DNA of 18,089 bases, taken from positions 1 to 18,089 of the forward strand of contig CAJLFU010000033.1 in assembly GCA_905205995.1 (NCBI GenBank). Direction: 5' to 3'. This DNA comes from an uncultured Haemophilus sp. Lineage in GTDB: Bacteria; Pseudomonadota; Gammaproteobacteria; Enterobacterales; Pasteurellaceae. This document shows, piece by piece, positions 1-7,596 of this stretch (positions within the stretch are counted from its first letter, which is position 1; every line of letters begins with the position of its first letter). The translations under genes were made by a program, and so were the position numbers. The notes beneath the pieces are model-generated. The model was not told the DNA's origin. It saw only the letters and a program-made list of their open reading frames with translations, and did not search any database.

Positions 1-398
1 ACTGGCTGATATTCTGATAGCCAAATACTTAAACGATTTGGCCAAATTTTACGAACCACCGCACCTTTTACCCAAGGAATCGTTTCAAGCTGCTCTTGAA
101 TTTGCTTAACGTCTTGTCCCCAGAAGCCCTTGAGAGAGCCCATTTTGAGCAACACATCTTGCACATCCGGATAAGTGGTAAATTCATTTTGGCCCACTAA
201 TGCATAGGCAGTAATTTTTCTATCACCGTCTAAGCTTTCGAGCCAATTTTGCCAGTTTGAATAAACGAAATACCCTAGCCCCGCACAAAGTAACACCAAA
301 GCAAGTTTAATCTGCAGCATAAAACGGAATTTACCTTCTCCGTTAGATGAGCGACCAAATTGAGTTGGCGGTGTATTTTTGCGCTTAATTACATTCAT
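1..398 (-). CDS. ftsQ: Cell division protein FtsQ, N-terminal part (runs off left edge)
   Basis: FtsQ is an inner-membrane divisome protein that links early proteins to the FtsL/FtsB and FtsW/FtsI septal synthesis complex. The 132 visible residues start with MNVIKRKNTPP. A basic cytoplasmic tail is followed by one membrane segment at about residues 29-46 (ALVLLCAGLGYFVY). The periplasmic part that follows has POTRA features (ITAYALVGQNEF, then LETIPWVKGAVVRKIWPNRL). The ATG at 398 overlaps the ddlB stop as TAATG, so translation is probably coupled. The position after ddlB is the usual gammaproteobacterial one. No promoter is visible inside the window. The C-terminal half and ftsA/ftsZ would lie to the left of position 1. 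Confidence 0.95.
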   Translation of the reverse strand, partial: MNVIKRKNTPPTQFGRSSNGEGKFRFMLQIKLALVLLCAGLGYFVYSNWQNWLESLDGDRKITAYALVGQNEFTTYPDVQDVLLKMGSLKGFWGQDVKQIQEQLETIPWVKGAVVRKIWPNRLSIWLSEYQP

Positions 399-1318
399 TA
401 CGCACTCAACTCCAAAATTTTCACGACGAGTTGTTCAAATGAAATACCGACTGTTGACGCAGACTTAGGGAATAAACTGTGACTTGTCATGCCTGGGTTC
501 GTATTTACTTCCACTAAACGGAAATTACCTTGTGCATCGGTCATCACATCAATACGACTCCAGCCACGACAACCCACTACGTCATAAGCACGTTTAACTA
601 ATTTCGCTAATTCTTGCTCACGTTCAGCTGAAAGGCCTGCAGGGCAAAAATATTGAGTGTTATCTGAAATATATTTCGCATCGTAATCATAAAACTCACC
701 TTCTGGCACAATGCGAACAGCAGGCAATACTTCACCACCTAAAACAGGCACAGTTAATTCATCACCAGCTAACCATTCTTCAATTAAAATGGTGTTATCA
801 AATTTGAGTGCATAATCGACCGCACTTTTTAATTCTTCGACTGCTTTTACTTTCGTTAAACCCACACTTGAACCTTCAAGAGATGGCTTAACCATCAAAG
901 GTAAACCTAATTTTTCGACCACAGCTTGTGGGTTTAGTTCGTGAGCATTTTCTTTGGTCACGATCTCCATATCGGCAACAGGTAAACCAAAGGCTTTCCA
1001 TAACATTTTAGTACGCATTTTATCCATGGTTAACGCTGAAGCCATTACGCCACAACCAGTGTAAGGCAAACCGATTTGTTCTAATAAACCTTGCATGGTG
1101 CCATCTTCTCCACCGCGACCATGTAAAATGTTAAAGACACGATCAAAACCATCAGCCTTTAAATTCGCGACATTATATTCTTTAGGATCGATACCATGTG
1201 CATTATAACCTTGGCTTACTAATGCGTTTAACACGGCTGCGCCAGAATTAAGAGAAACTTCACGTTCAGCTGATTTGCCGCCTAACAACACTGCAATTTT
1301 TTCTTGTTTTAAATTCAT
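398..1318 (-). CDS. ddlB: D-alanine--D-alanine ligase
   Basis: This cytoplasmic ATP-grasp enzyme joins two D-alanines, giving the dipeptide that MurF adds to the UDP-MurNAc-tripeptide. Its length of 306 residues is normal for DdlB. The N-terminal GGKSAEREVSL carries the conserved Glu (E18 here, E15 in E. coli DdlB). HGRGGEDGT, KPSLEGSSVG (ATP/serine loop), FYDYDAKY and the C-terminal VEVNTNPGMTSHS metal/ADP site are all present. CAGGAT stands a few bases before the ATG. The gene is 58 bp downstream of murC and overlaps ftsQ by one base. It is intact and nothing is missing from the active site. Confidence 0.98.
   Translation of the reverse strand: MNLKQEKIAVLLGGKSAEREVSLNSGAAVLNALVSQGYNAHGIDPKEYNVANLKADGFDRVFNILHGRGGEDGTMQGLLEQIGLPYTGCGVMASALTMDKMRTKMLWKAFGLPVADMEIVTKENAHELNPQAVVEKLGLPLMVKPSLEGSSVGLTKVKAVEELKSAVDYALKFDNTILIEEWLAGDELTVPVLGGEVLPAVRIVPEGEFYDYDAKYISDNTQYFCPAGLSAEREQELAKLVKRAYDVVGCRGWSRIDVMTDAQGNFRLVEVNTNPGMTSHSLFPKSASTVGISFEQLVVKILELSA
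819..827 (-). repeat. Haemophilus-type DNA uptake sequence (in ddlB)
   Basis: Exact AAGTGCGGT on the minus strand inside ddlB, read in frame as Ser-Ala-Val (KSAVDYA). Confidence 0.9.
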
Positions 1319-1352
1319 TGTTTTATCCTGTTTTCTTTTTATTCTTCATCAA

Positions 1353-1361
1353 AAGTGCGGT
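1353..1361 (+). repeat. Haemophilus-type DNA uptake sequence (murC-ddlB gap)
   Basis: Exact AAGTGCGGT on the plus strand in the 58-bp gap between murC and ddlB, followed by the AT-rich tract TATTTTT expected of the extended motif. It has no inverted partner here, so it is not a paired terminator. Confidence 0.92.
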
Positions 1362-1376
1362 TATTTTTCGGTGTAT

Positions 1377-2804
1377 TTATGCTTTCCAACGTTCAGCTAA
1401 ACTACGAGAAATTTTGCTTACACTTCCCGCACCTTGAGCAAGAATTAAATCGCCATCTTGAATAATTTGATCTAACACATCGCCAAGTTGTTCCGTATCA
1501 GAAACTAAAATTGGATCGACTTTTCCTAGATTACGAATAGAACGACAAAGTGCTTTACTATCCGCACCGACAATTGGTGCTTCGCCTGCTGCGTAAACGT
1601 CTAACATAATCAATGCATCCACTTGGGATAATACTTGCACGAATTCATCAAATAAATCGCGAGTACGTGAATAACGGTGAGGCTGGAAGATCATGACAAT
1701 ACGTTTATCTTCCCAACCTTCACGCGCTGCTTTAATTGTTACATCAACTTCTGTTGGGTGATGGCCATAGTCATCCACTAAGCGTACTTTACCATTTGGA
1801 CGAATAAACTCACCTAATTGGTCGAAACGTCTGCCCGCACCTTGGAAATCAGCAAGCGCTTCTAAAATCGCTTCATTGCTAATGCCTTCTTCTTTTGCTA
1901 CTGCGAGTGCTGCAGTTGCATTTAACGCATTGTGTTTACCTGGTACATTCAATAATACATTGATACGTTCACCACTCGGGCAAACTACGGTGTAATGACC
2001 TTGGAAACCGGTTTGTTCATAATCTTCAATACGATAGTCAGCATGCTCGCTGAAACCATAAGTTAAGACTTGACGTCCAACTTGAGGAACAAGTTCCATT
2101 AACACCGCATCATCTGCGCACATCACCGCCAAACCGTAGAACGGTAAGTTATGTAAGAACTTCACGTAAGTGGCTTTCATCTTCTCAAAGTCACCACCAT
2201 ACGTATCCATATGATCCGGTTCAATATTGGTCACCACAGAAACCATTGGCTGCAAGTGTAAGAAAGAGGCATCACTTTCATCTGCTTCTGCGATTAAATA
2301 ACGGCTTGCACCTAAATGTGCATTTTTACCGGCTGATTTAACTAAACCACCATTAACGAAAGTTGGATCCAGTTTCGCTTGAGTATAAACCATCGAAATC
2401 ATGGCAGTGGTTGTCGTTTTACCATGGGTACCCGCAACTGCAATACCATGACGAAAACGCATAATTTCAGCTAACATTTGTGCTCGCTGAATCACGGGAA
2501 TACGATTTTGTTTAGCAGCGACTAATTCTGGGTTATCTTCATGGATCGCGCTTGATACAACAACCACACTTGCCCCTTTCACATTTTCAGCTTGGTGCCC
2601 AATGAAAATTTTTGCGCCAGCTTGAGCAAGACGCTGAGTCACAACACCATCTGCAATATCAGAACCAGAGATATCATAACCTTCATTTAATAAAATTTCG
2701 GCAATCCCACTCATACCGGCGCCGCCGATACCAATGAAATGAATTTGTTGAACCCGACGCATCTCAGGAATAATCTTTCTAATTTCATCCGAAATATGTT
2801 TCAT
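1377..2804 (-). CDS. murC: UDP-N-acetylmuramate--L-alanine ligase
   Basis: MurC adds L-alanine to UDP-MurNAc using ATP, the first amino-acid step of peptidoglycan precursor synthesis in the cytoplasm. The 475 residues show the three-domain Mur ligase layout. They include the N-terminal UDP-binding glycine-rich GIGGAGMSGIA at 25-35, the ATP P-loop GTHGKTTTT at 125-133, EADESDASF, and NIEPDHMDTY. The C-terminal part contains DDYGHHPTE and FQPHRYSRT, both typical of MurC. The start is supported by AAAGGTGA upstream of the ATG. It lies downstream of murG and upstream of ddlB, as in other gammaproteobacterial dcw clusters. No defects are seen. Confidence 0.98.
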   Translation of the reverse strand: MKHISDEIRKIIPEMRRVQQIHFIGIGGAGMSGIAEILLNEGYDISGSDIADGVVTQRLAQAGAKIFIGHQAENVKGASVVVVSSAIHEDNPELVAAKQNRIPVIQRAQMLAEIMRFRHGIAVAGTHGKTTTTAMISMVYTQAKLDPTFVNGGLVKSAGKNAHLGASRYLIAEADESDASFLHLQPMVSVVTNIEPDHMDTYGGDFEKMKATYVKFLHNLPFYGLAVMCADDAVLMELVPQVGRQVLTYGFSEHADYRIEDYEQTGFQGHYTVVCPSGERINVLLNVPGKHNALNATAALAVAKEEGISNEAILEALADFQGAGRRFDQLGEFIRPNGKVRLVDDYGHHPTEVDVTIKAAREGWEDKRIVMIFQPHRYSRTRDLFDEFVQVLSQVDALIMLDVYAAGEAPIVGADSKALCRSIRNLGKVDPILVSDTEQLGDVLDQIIQDGDLILAQGAGSVSKISRSLAERWKA

Positions 2805-2825
2805 ATTATTTCACCTTTATTTTTA

Positions 2826-2834
2826 ACCGCACTT
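2826..2834 (-). repeat. Haemophilus-type DNA uptake sequence (murG-murC gap)
   Basis: Exact AAGTGCGGT on the minus strand in the 72-bp gap between murG and murC, followed by TAAAAATAAA as in the extended uptake motif. The gap holds nothing else obvious apart from the murC ribosome binding site. Confidence 0.92.
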
Positions 2835-2876
2835 TTAGGTTAAGGGTTTATTTACTATCCCTCAACTTCTCTGTTC

Positions 2877-3929
2877 TTATTTCGCGTTTTCTACAATAAC
2901 ATCAGCTACACGTTTAGCTGCCAATGGTGCTGACATTTCTTTTGCCTTAATCGCCATCGCTAGCAAAGTTTCACGATCTGTTTTTTCTAAGAAATCGACC
3001 AACACATCTGCATTTAATTCATTTTGCTGAACAATTTTTGCTGCGCCTACATCGGCAAGATATTTCGCATTTAAATATTGTTGTTGATCTTTATGCTGGA
3101 ATGGTACAAAAATTGCTGGTGTTCCTACTGCAGCTAATTCACATACCGTTAAAGCACCAGAACGACAAATTACCACATCCGCCCAAGAGTAGGCTTCTGC
3201 CATATCATCAATAAATTCTGTAATTTTGACCGAATCTGCATGTTCACCATAAAGTGCGGTCACACTTTCAACAGAACCTTTACCCACTTGATGACGCACT
3301 TCTAGTTTATCTGCCAAACGCGCTACTACTTGTGGAATTGTTTGATTGAGTACGCGAGCTCCTTGGCTTCCACCCACGACAAGTACTCTCAATTTTCCGC
3401 TTCTTTCTGAAAAACGCACTTGTGGTGATGGCATTTCAAATAAATCTTGGCGAACTGGGTTTCCTACAACTTCGGCATCTTTGAATGCAGTTGGAAAAGC
3501 TTGTAATACACGTGTCGCAATTTTAGCCAACCATTCATTGGTTAAGCCTGCTACGGCATTTTGTTCATGTAAAATAACTGGCACGCCACAAAGTTTTGCC
3601 GCGATACCACCAGGGCCTGATACATAACCACCCATGCCTAATACCGCATTAGGTTGATATTCTTGAATAATTTTACGAGCTTGTAGTACTGCTCTTAAAA
3701 TAGCAAAAGGCGCACCAAGTAGAGCTTTAATGCCTTTACCACGCAACCCTGAAATTTGAATAAAACGAATAGGAATGCCATGTTTTGGTACAAGCTGTGC
3801 TTCCATGCGATCTTTTGTACCTAACCAGCAAATTTCCCAACCTTCTTTTTGTAAGGTTTGAGCAACAGCGATGGCGGGGAAAACATGTCCACCAGTACCA
3901 CCCGCCATAACTAATAATTTTTTACTCAT
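2877..3929 (-). CDS. murG: Lipid II synthase (MurG N-acetylglucosaminyltransferase)
   Basis: MurG is a peripheral inner-membrane enzyme that transfers GlcNAc from UDP-GlcNAc to lipid I, making lipid II. The 350 residues form a GT-B fold. The N-terminal lipid-I side shows GGTGGHVFPAIAVA (about residues 10-23) and GMGGYVSGPGG. The C-terminal UDP-GlcNAc side shows VVGGSQGARVLN, then RSGALTVCELAAVGTPAIFVPF and HKDQQQYLNA. The start has AGGGAT upstream and lies 8 bp after the ftsW stop, which suggests coupled translation. The length is typical (E. coli 355). Confidence 0.98.
   Translation of the reverse strand: MSKKLLVMAGGTGGHVFPAIAVAQTLQKEGWEICWLGTKDRMEAQLVPKHGIPIRFIQISGLRGKGIKALLGAPFAILRAVLQARKIIQEYQPNAVLGMGGYVSGPGGIAAKLCGVPVILHEQNAVAGLTNEWLAKIATRVLQAFPTAFKDAEVVGNPVRQDLFEMPSPQVRFSERSGKLRVLVVGGSQGARVLNQTIPQVVARLADKLEVRHQVGKGSVESVTALYGEHADSVKITEFIDDMAEAYSWADVVICRSGALTVCELAAVGTPAIFVPFQHKDQQQYLNAKYLADVGAAKIVQQNELNADVLVDFLEKTDRETLLAMAIKAKEMSAPLAAKRVADVIVENAK
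3252..3260 (+). repeat. Haemophilus-type DNA uptake sequence (in murG)
   Basis: Exact AAGTGCGGT on the plus strand, antisense to murG. The gene reads it as Thr-Ala-Leu (SVTALYG). Confidence 0.9.
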
Positions 3930-3937
3930 AAATATCC

Positions 3938-5122
3938 CTAATCATCTCTCAAACGTGCTTGACCACCACGTTGTAATCTATTTTCATGGTCAATACGCAA
4001 TAAAATCCCTACGGTTGCCGACATAATAATGATACTTGAACCACCGTAACTCACTAATGGGAAAGTTAAACCTTTTGTTGGTAACATCCCTAAGGCCATG
4101 CCAAGATTGACAAAACCTTGGAAGAAAATCCAGAAACTAATACCTAAAGCAAAAAAGCCACGGAAACGTTGCTCTAACATGAGTGATTCACGTCCGATTT
4201 TCATCGCACGGAAAATCAATAAACCTAAAAGAATGACAACAACGAGAATACCAATAAAACCAAACTCTTCACCAATAATCGCCATAATAAAGTCAGTATG
4301 TGCTTCAGGAAGATAATCAAGTTTTTGAATCGAGTTACCGAGTCCTTCCCCACTAATTTCACCACGGCCAAATGCCATCAAAGAGTTAGTTAGCTGGAAC
4401 CCCGTTCCGTAAGGATCTTTAAACGGTTCTAAGAAACCGGTAAACCGTTTTAAACGATAAGAGGCAGAAAGGACTAACCAAATAAAGAGAAGTATGCCTG
4501 TACCAATTAGCAAAATAAATTGCCAAAAATTTGCACCGACAATAAAAAGCATGCCAAAAGTGATCACAAATAGTACCACTGTACTCCCTAAGTCAGGTTG
4601 AACTAGTAAGAATACACCTAATACCCCCATCACAATGAAAGGCTTAACCGCACTGAATTTTTTACCTCGAACTTCATCATAACGGCGCGTAAAATAGCTC
4701 GCTAGGAAACAGGTTAAAGCTAACTTCGCAAATTCCGCTGGCTGGAAATTTAAAATCCCTAAGGAAATCCAACGTTTAGCACCATTAACGGAAGTACCGA
4801 TACCGAGAACCAGTATTAATAAAACAATGGCTAATAAGAAAATTTTAGCGTGCCACTTTTCCCATTGAGAAGAAGAAATTTGGAGAGTTAAATAACAAGT
4901 CGCTAAAGAAAGTAAGACATAAACGGCATCACGTTTAGCAAAATAGAATGTATCATTAAATACGCGTGCACTGTAAGGCATTGAAGCAGAAGTTACCGCC
5001 ACTAAACCAATCAGCAATAGCACGACAAAAAGCCAAAACAATGCGCGATCGTAAAGTAATCCTTGCGGTGTCACTCTCGCCCATTGTTCATAATTTTGTT
5101 TAATTTTATTGATAAATTCCAT
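3938..5122 (-). CDS. ftsW: Septal peptidoglycan glycosyltransferase FtsW
   Basis: FtsW is the SEDS-family polymerase that, with FtsI, builds septal glycan strands from lipid II at the division site. The 394-residue protein is almost wholly hydrophobic, with about ten membrane segments starting near residue 28. Family signatures are visible: GAKRWISLG, LVQPDLGSTVVLF, the large periplasmic loop with GEGLGNSIQKLDYLPEAHTD, and the FtsW/RodA signature region NLGMALGMLPTKG followed by LPLVSYGGSS-like FPLVSYGGSS. The start has GGGTAA just upstream. It sits between murD (15 bp gap) and murG (8 bp gap). Pairing with ftsI in the cluster makes RodA unlikely. Confidence 0.97.
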   Translation of the reverse strand: MEFINKIKQNYEQWARVTPQGLLYDRALFWLFVVLLLIGLVAVTSASMPYSARVFNDTFYFAKRDAVYVLLSLATCYLTLQISSSQWEKWHAKIFLLAIVLLILVLGIGTSVNGAKRWISLGILNFQPAEFAKLALTCFLASYFTRRYDEVRGKKFSAVKPFIVMGVLGVFLLVQPDLGSTVVLFVITFGMLFIVGANFWQFILLIGTGILLFIWLVLSASYRLKRFTGFLEPFKDPYGTGFQLTNSLMAFGRGEISGEGLGNSIQKLDYLPEAHTDFIMAIIGEEFGFIGILVVVILLGLLIFRAMKIGRESLMLEQRFRGFFALGISFWIFFQGFVNLGMALGMLPTKGLTFPLVSYGGSSIIIMSATVGILLRIDHENRLQRGGQARLRDD

Positions 5123-5137
5123 TATTACCCTAATTCT

Positions 5138-6451
5138 TTAAGCTAATTTTGCTAAACGAGTAAACTCTTCACCTCGTTTTTCAAAAGAGGCAAACTGATC
5201 CAAACTTGCACAAGCAGGAGATAATAACACCATATCGCCTGATTTTAAATGCGGACGTAAAAATGAAATAGCTTGTTCCATTGTTTCAAACAAATGGCTT
5301 TGACTTGAAAGTGCCGCGAGTTGTTTGCCATCACGACCAAAGCAATAGGTTGAGATATGAGGTTGATTGATTAAATCAGCGAGTTCAGAAAAATCTGCGC
5401 CTTTACCATCACCACCTAATAAAAGGTGTAACGTTCCCTCAACATATAACCCTGCCAATGCTGCAACAGTGCTACCTACATTGGTGGCTTTAGAATCATT
5501 AATCCAACGAACACCATTCGCTTGATGGGCTAATTGGAAACGATGATCTAAACCTTTAAATTGACGAAGTGCGGTACGAATTGCCTCTAAATTTATATCT
5601 ACTGCTTGCGCTAACGCTGTCGCCGCTAAAATATTCATGTAATTATGACGGCCAACTAAGGTCGCTTCATCACAAGGTAAAATTACTTCCTCTTTTGCCA
5701 TTAAGTACTGTTTACCGTTTTCGGTTTTTAGCCAGTAATCCGCTTGATTTTCAGCAAAAGACACAACCTTCTTAGCTTGATTTTCACCTTCGCCAAAAGT
5801 GAGTTTATCTTCTAAATTCACTACTGCTGTTTCTGCATTGTGGTAAATGCGTAATTTTGCTTGGCGATAATCTTCTAAATCCACATAGCGATCCATATGA
5901 TCTTCAGTCACATTAAGCACTGTCGCTGTAGCCGCTTTCAAACTATAAGTCGTTTCTAGTTGGAAACTGGAAAGCTCTAAGACATAAAGATCATAATCTT
6001 CATTTAATAATGACAACGCAGGAATGCCAATGTTTCCGCCCATTCCCACTTTTATTCCCGCCGCTTTTGCCATTTCATAGACTAATGTTGTCACGGTGCT
6101 TTTACCATTAGACCCCGTAATCCCAACAATTGGCTTCGTTGCTGCACGGCAGAATAATTCGATATCCCCAATCACTTCCACTCCTGCTGAAAGTGCGGTC
6201 TGAATTTCAGGTGTTTTTACCGCGAGTCCCGGGCTAATGACAATAATATCGCTTTCAAGTAACCATTGTTGATTTAGATTACCCGTGTGTAAAGGAACAT
6301 TTTTAGGTAATTGTTCTGCTCCCGCTGGATGTTGACGTGTATCAATCACACGGATATTAACTTGTTGAGATTGAAGATATTCAACGCAAGAAAGGCCTGT
6401 TTTTCCGAGGCCTATGATAGTGATAGTTTTATTTTGATATAGATTTGTCAT
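5138..6451 (-). CDS. murD: UDP-N-acetylmuramoylalanine--D-glutamate ligase
   Basis: MurD adds D-glutamate to UDP-MurNAc-L-alanine in the cytoplasm. From the ATG at 6451 it has 437 residues, the usual MurD length. It shows IIGLGKTGLSC (UDP-binding Rossmann-like domain), P-loop GITGSNGKST at 110-119, NVTEDHMDRY, and C-terminal NDSKATN, LLGGDGKGADF and LSPACASLDQF, all MurD signatures. The reading frame stays open for 50 more codons upstream into mraY, but those codons resemble no MurD sequence. MTNLYQNKTITIIGLGKTG is the family-like start. The ribosome binding site is weak (GAGAAG). A hairpin occupies the 62-bp gap to mraY. Confidence 0.97.
   Translation of the reverse strand: MTNLYQNKTITIIGLGKTGLSCVEYLQSQQVNIRVIDTRQHPAGAEQLPKNVPLHTGNLNQQWLLESDIIVISPGLAVKTPEIQTALSAGVEVIGDIELFCRAATKPIVGITGSNGKSTVTTLVYEMAKAAGIKVGMGGNIGIPALSLLNEDYDLYVLELSSFQLETTYSLKAATATVLNVTEDHMDRYVDLEDYRQAKLRIYHNAETAVVNLEDKLTFGEGENQAKKVVSFAENQADYWLKTENGKQYLMAKEEVILPCDEATLVGRHNYMNILAATALAQAVDINLEAIRTALRQFKGLDHRFQLAHQANGVRWINDSKATNVGSTVAALAGLYVEGTLHLLLGGDGKGADFSELADLINQPHISTYCFGRDGKQLAALSSQSHLFETMEQAISFLRPHLKSGDMVLLSPACASLDQFASFEKRGEEFTRLAKLA
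5567..5575 (+). repeat. Haemophilus-type DNA uptake sequence (murD, first copy)
   Basis: Exact AAGTGCGGT on the plus strand, antisense to murD, which reads it as Thr-Ala-Leu (IRTALRQ). Confidence 0.9.
6191..6199 (+). repeat. Haemophilus-type DNA uptake sequence (murD, second copy)
   Basis: Exact AAGTGCGGT on the plus strand in the 5' third of murD, read by the gene as Thr-Ala-Leu (IQTALSAG). Confidence 0.9.
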
Positions 6452-6485
6452 GTTGTTTTTCTTCTCTCGTATTCTGGGATCACGC

Positions 6486-6506
6486 AGGGTGCAACAAGTG
6501 CACCCT
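6486..6506. repeat. GC-rich hairpin in the mraY-murD gap
   Basis: A perfect 8-bp inverted repeat, AGGGTGCA (6486-6493) and TGCACCCT (6499-6506), with a 5-nt loop. It starts 8 bp downstream of the mraY stop in transcription order. No T-run follows it on the minus strand, so it is a poor intrinsic terminator, and murD downstream needs read-through. The TAGGGTGC.. style arm resembles short intergenic palindromes dispersed in many proteobacterial genomes. That it belongs to such a family is inference. It could also stabilise or process the polycistronic mRNA. Confidence 0.6.
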
Positions 6507-6513
6507 ACAAAAA

Positions 6514-7596
6514 TTATCTTAGTTTGAGCGTTACAAGCCCCATCAACACCAACATTAAGGAGATAATCCAGAACCGAATAATCACCCGAGGCTCTGGCCA
6601 ACCTTTTAATTCAAAGTGGTGATGAATTGGTGCCATTCTGAAAATACGTTGTTTTCTTAATTTATAAGAGCCCACTTGCAAAATCACAGACAAGGCTTCA
6701 ACAACAAATACACCGCCCATAATCACTAATAAGAATTCTTGGCGAACAAGAATGGCAACAACACCAAGTGCGCCACCAAGTGCTAGAGAACCAACATCGC
6801 CCATAAAGACTTGAGCAGGATAAGTGTTAAACCATAAGAATCCCAAGCCTGCCCCTACGATAGCAGTACAGAAAACCACGACTTCAGAGCTATATTTGAT
6901 GTAAGGAATATGTAAGTATTCTGCAAAATTAACGTTACCGGTCGCCCATGCAATCAAAGCAAATGCACCTGCCACTAAAGCTGTTGGCATGATCGCAAGA
7001 CCATCTAAACCATCGGTTAAGTTTACCGCATTGCCTGTGCCCACAATCACAAAGTAAGACAACACGATATAGAATAAGCCCAATTGCGGCATGATATCTT
7101 TGAAGAATGGAATCACTAAACGGGTTGCATCTGTATCATGACCTAACCAATACAACCAAATGATCGCCACTAATGCGACTACTGACATCCAGAAATATTT
7201 CCAACGCGCAATTAAACCATCGGTATTTTTACGCGTGATTTTACGGAAATCATCCACAAAGCCAATTGCACCATAGCCAAATAACACAAATAAGCAAATC
7301 CAAACATAAGGATTTGTTAAGTTAGCCCACAATAATGTACTCACACCGATGGAGAATAAAATCATCACACCGCCCATGGTTGGGGTGCCTTTTTTCGCAA
7401 AGTGACTTTCAGGACCATCATTACGCACTTCTTGACCAAATTTTAAAATTTGAAGGCGTTTGATCACTTTCGGACCAATCCATAAAGAAATGAAAAGTGC
7501 GGTCAATAATGCCAAAATCGCACGTACAGTAATATAGGAAATGGCATTGAATGCCGTTTCATAGCGAACTAAATATTCAGCAAGCCAAACTAACAT
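6514..7596 (-). CDS. mraY: Phospho-N-acetylmuramoyl-pentapeptide transferase
   Basis: MraY is an integral membrane enzyme that transfers phospho-MurNAc-pentapeptide to undecaprenyl phosphate, making lipid I. The protein has 360 residues, the same length as E. coli MraY, with about ten membrane segments. It carries the catalytic Asp pair D115-D116 (GFVDDFRKI), the NLTDGLDGL motif at about 192-200, D267 in FMGDVGS, and the histidine motif APIHHHFELKGW near residue 322. Its ATG lies inside the murF 3' end (the murF stop at 7590-7592 is 7 bases into mraY), pointing to translational coupling. No changes in key residues. Confidence 0.98.
   Translation of the reverse strand: MLVWLAEYLVRYETAFNAISYITVRAILALLTALFISLWIGPKVIKRLQILKFGQEVRNDGPESHFAKKGTPTMGGVMILFSIGVSTLLWANLTNPYVWICLFVLFGYGAIGFVDDFRKITRKNTDGLIARWKYFWMSVVALVAIIWLYWLGHDTDATRLVIPFFKDIMPQLGLFYIVLSYFVIVGTGNAVNLTDGLDGLAIMPTALVAGAFALIAWATGNVNFAEYLHIPYIKYSSEVVVFCTAIVGAGLGFLWFNTYPAQVFMGDVGSLALGGALGVVAILVRQEFLLVIMGGVFVVEALSVILQVGSYKLRKQRIFRMAPIHHHFELKGWPEPRVIIRFWIISLMLVLMGLVTLKLR
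7495..7503 (+). repeat. Haemophilus-type DNA uptake sequence (in mraY)
   Basis: Exact AAGTGCGGT on the plus strand near the 5' end of mraY, read by the gene as Thr-Ala-Leu (LLTALFIS) within the first membrane segment. Confidence 0.9.

Noticed and set aside
3346..3627. Plus-strand open frames inside the dcw genes (for example opposite murG, murE, ftsI, rsmH and mraZ)
   Set aside because: They are antisense shadows of well-identified genes, without ribosome binding sites or family motifs.
6452..6601. 50-codon N-terminal extension of the murD frame into mraY
   Set aside because: The extension overlaps mraY by 88 bp and crosses the hairpin. Its sequence resembles no Mur ligase, while the ATG at 6451 gives a normal-length MurD.
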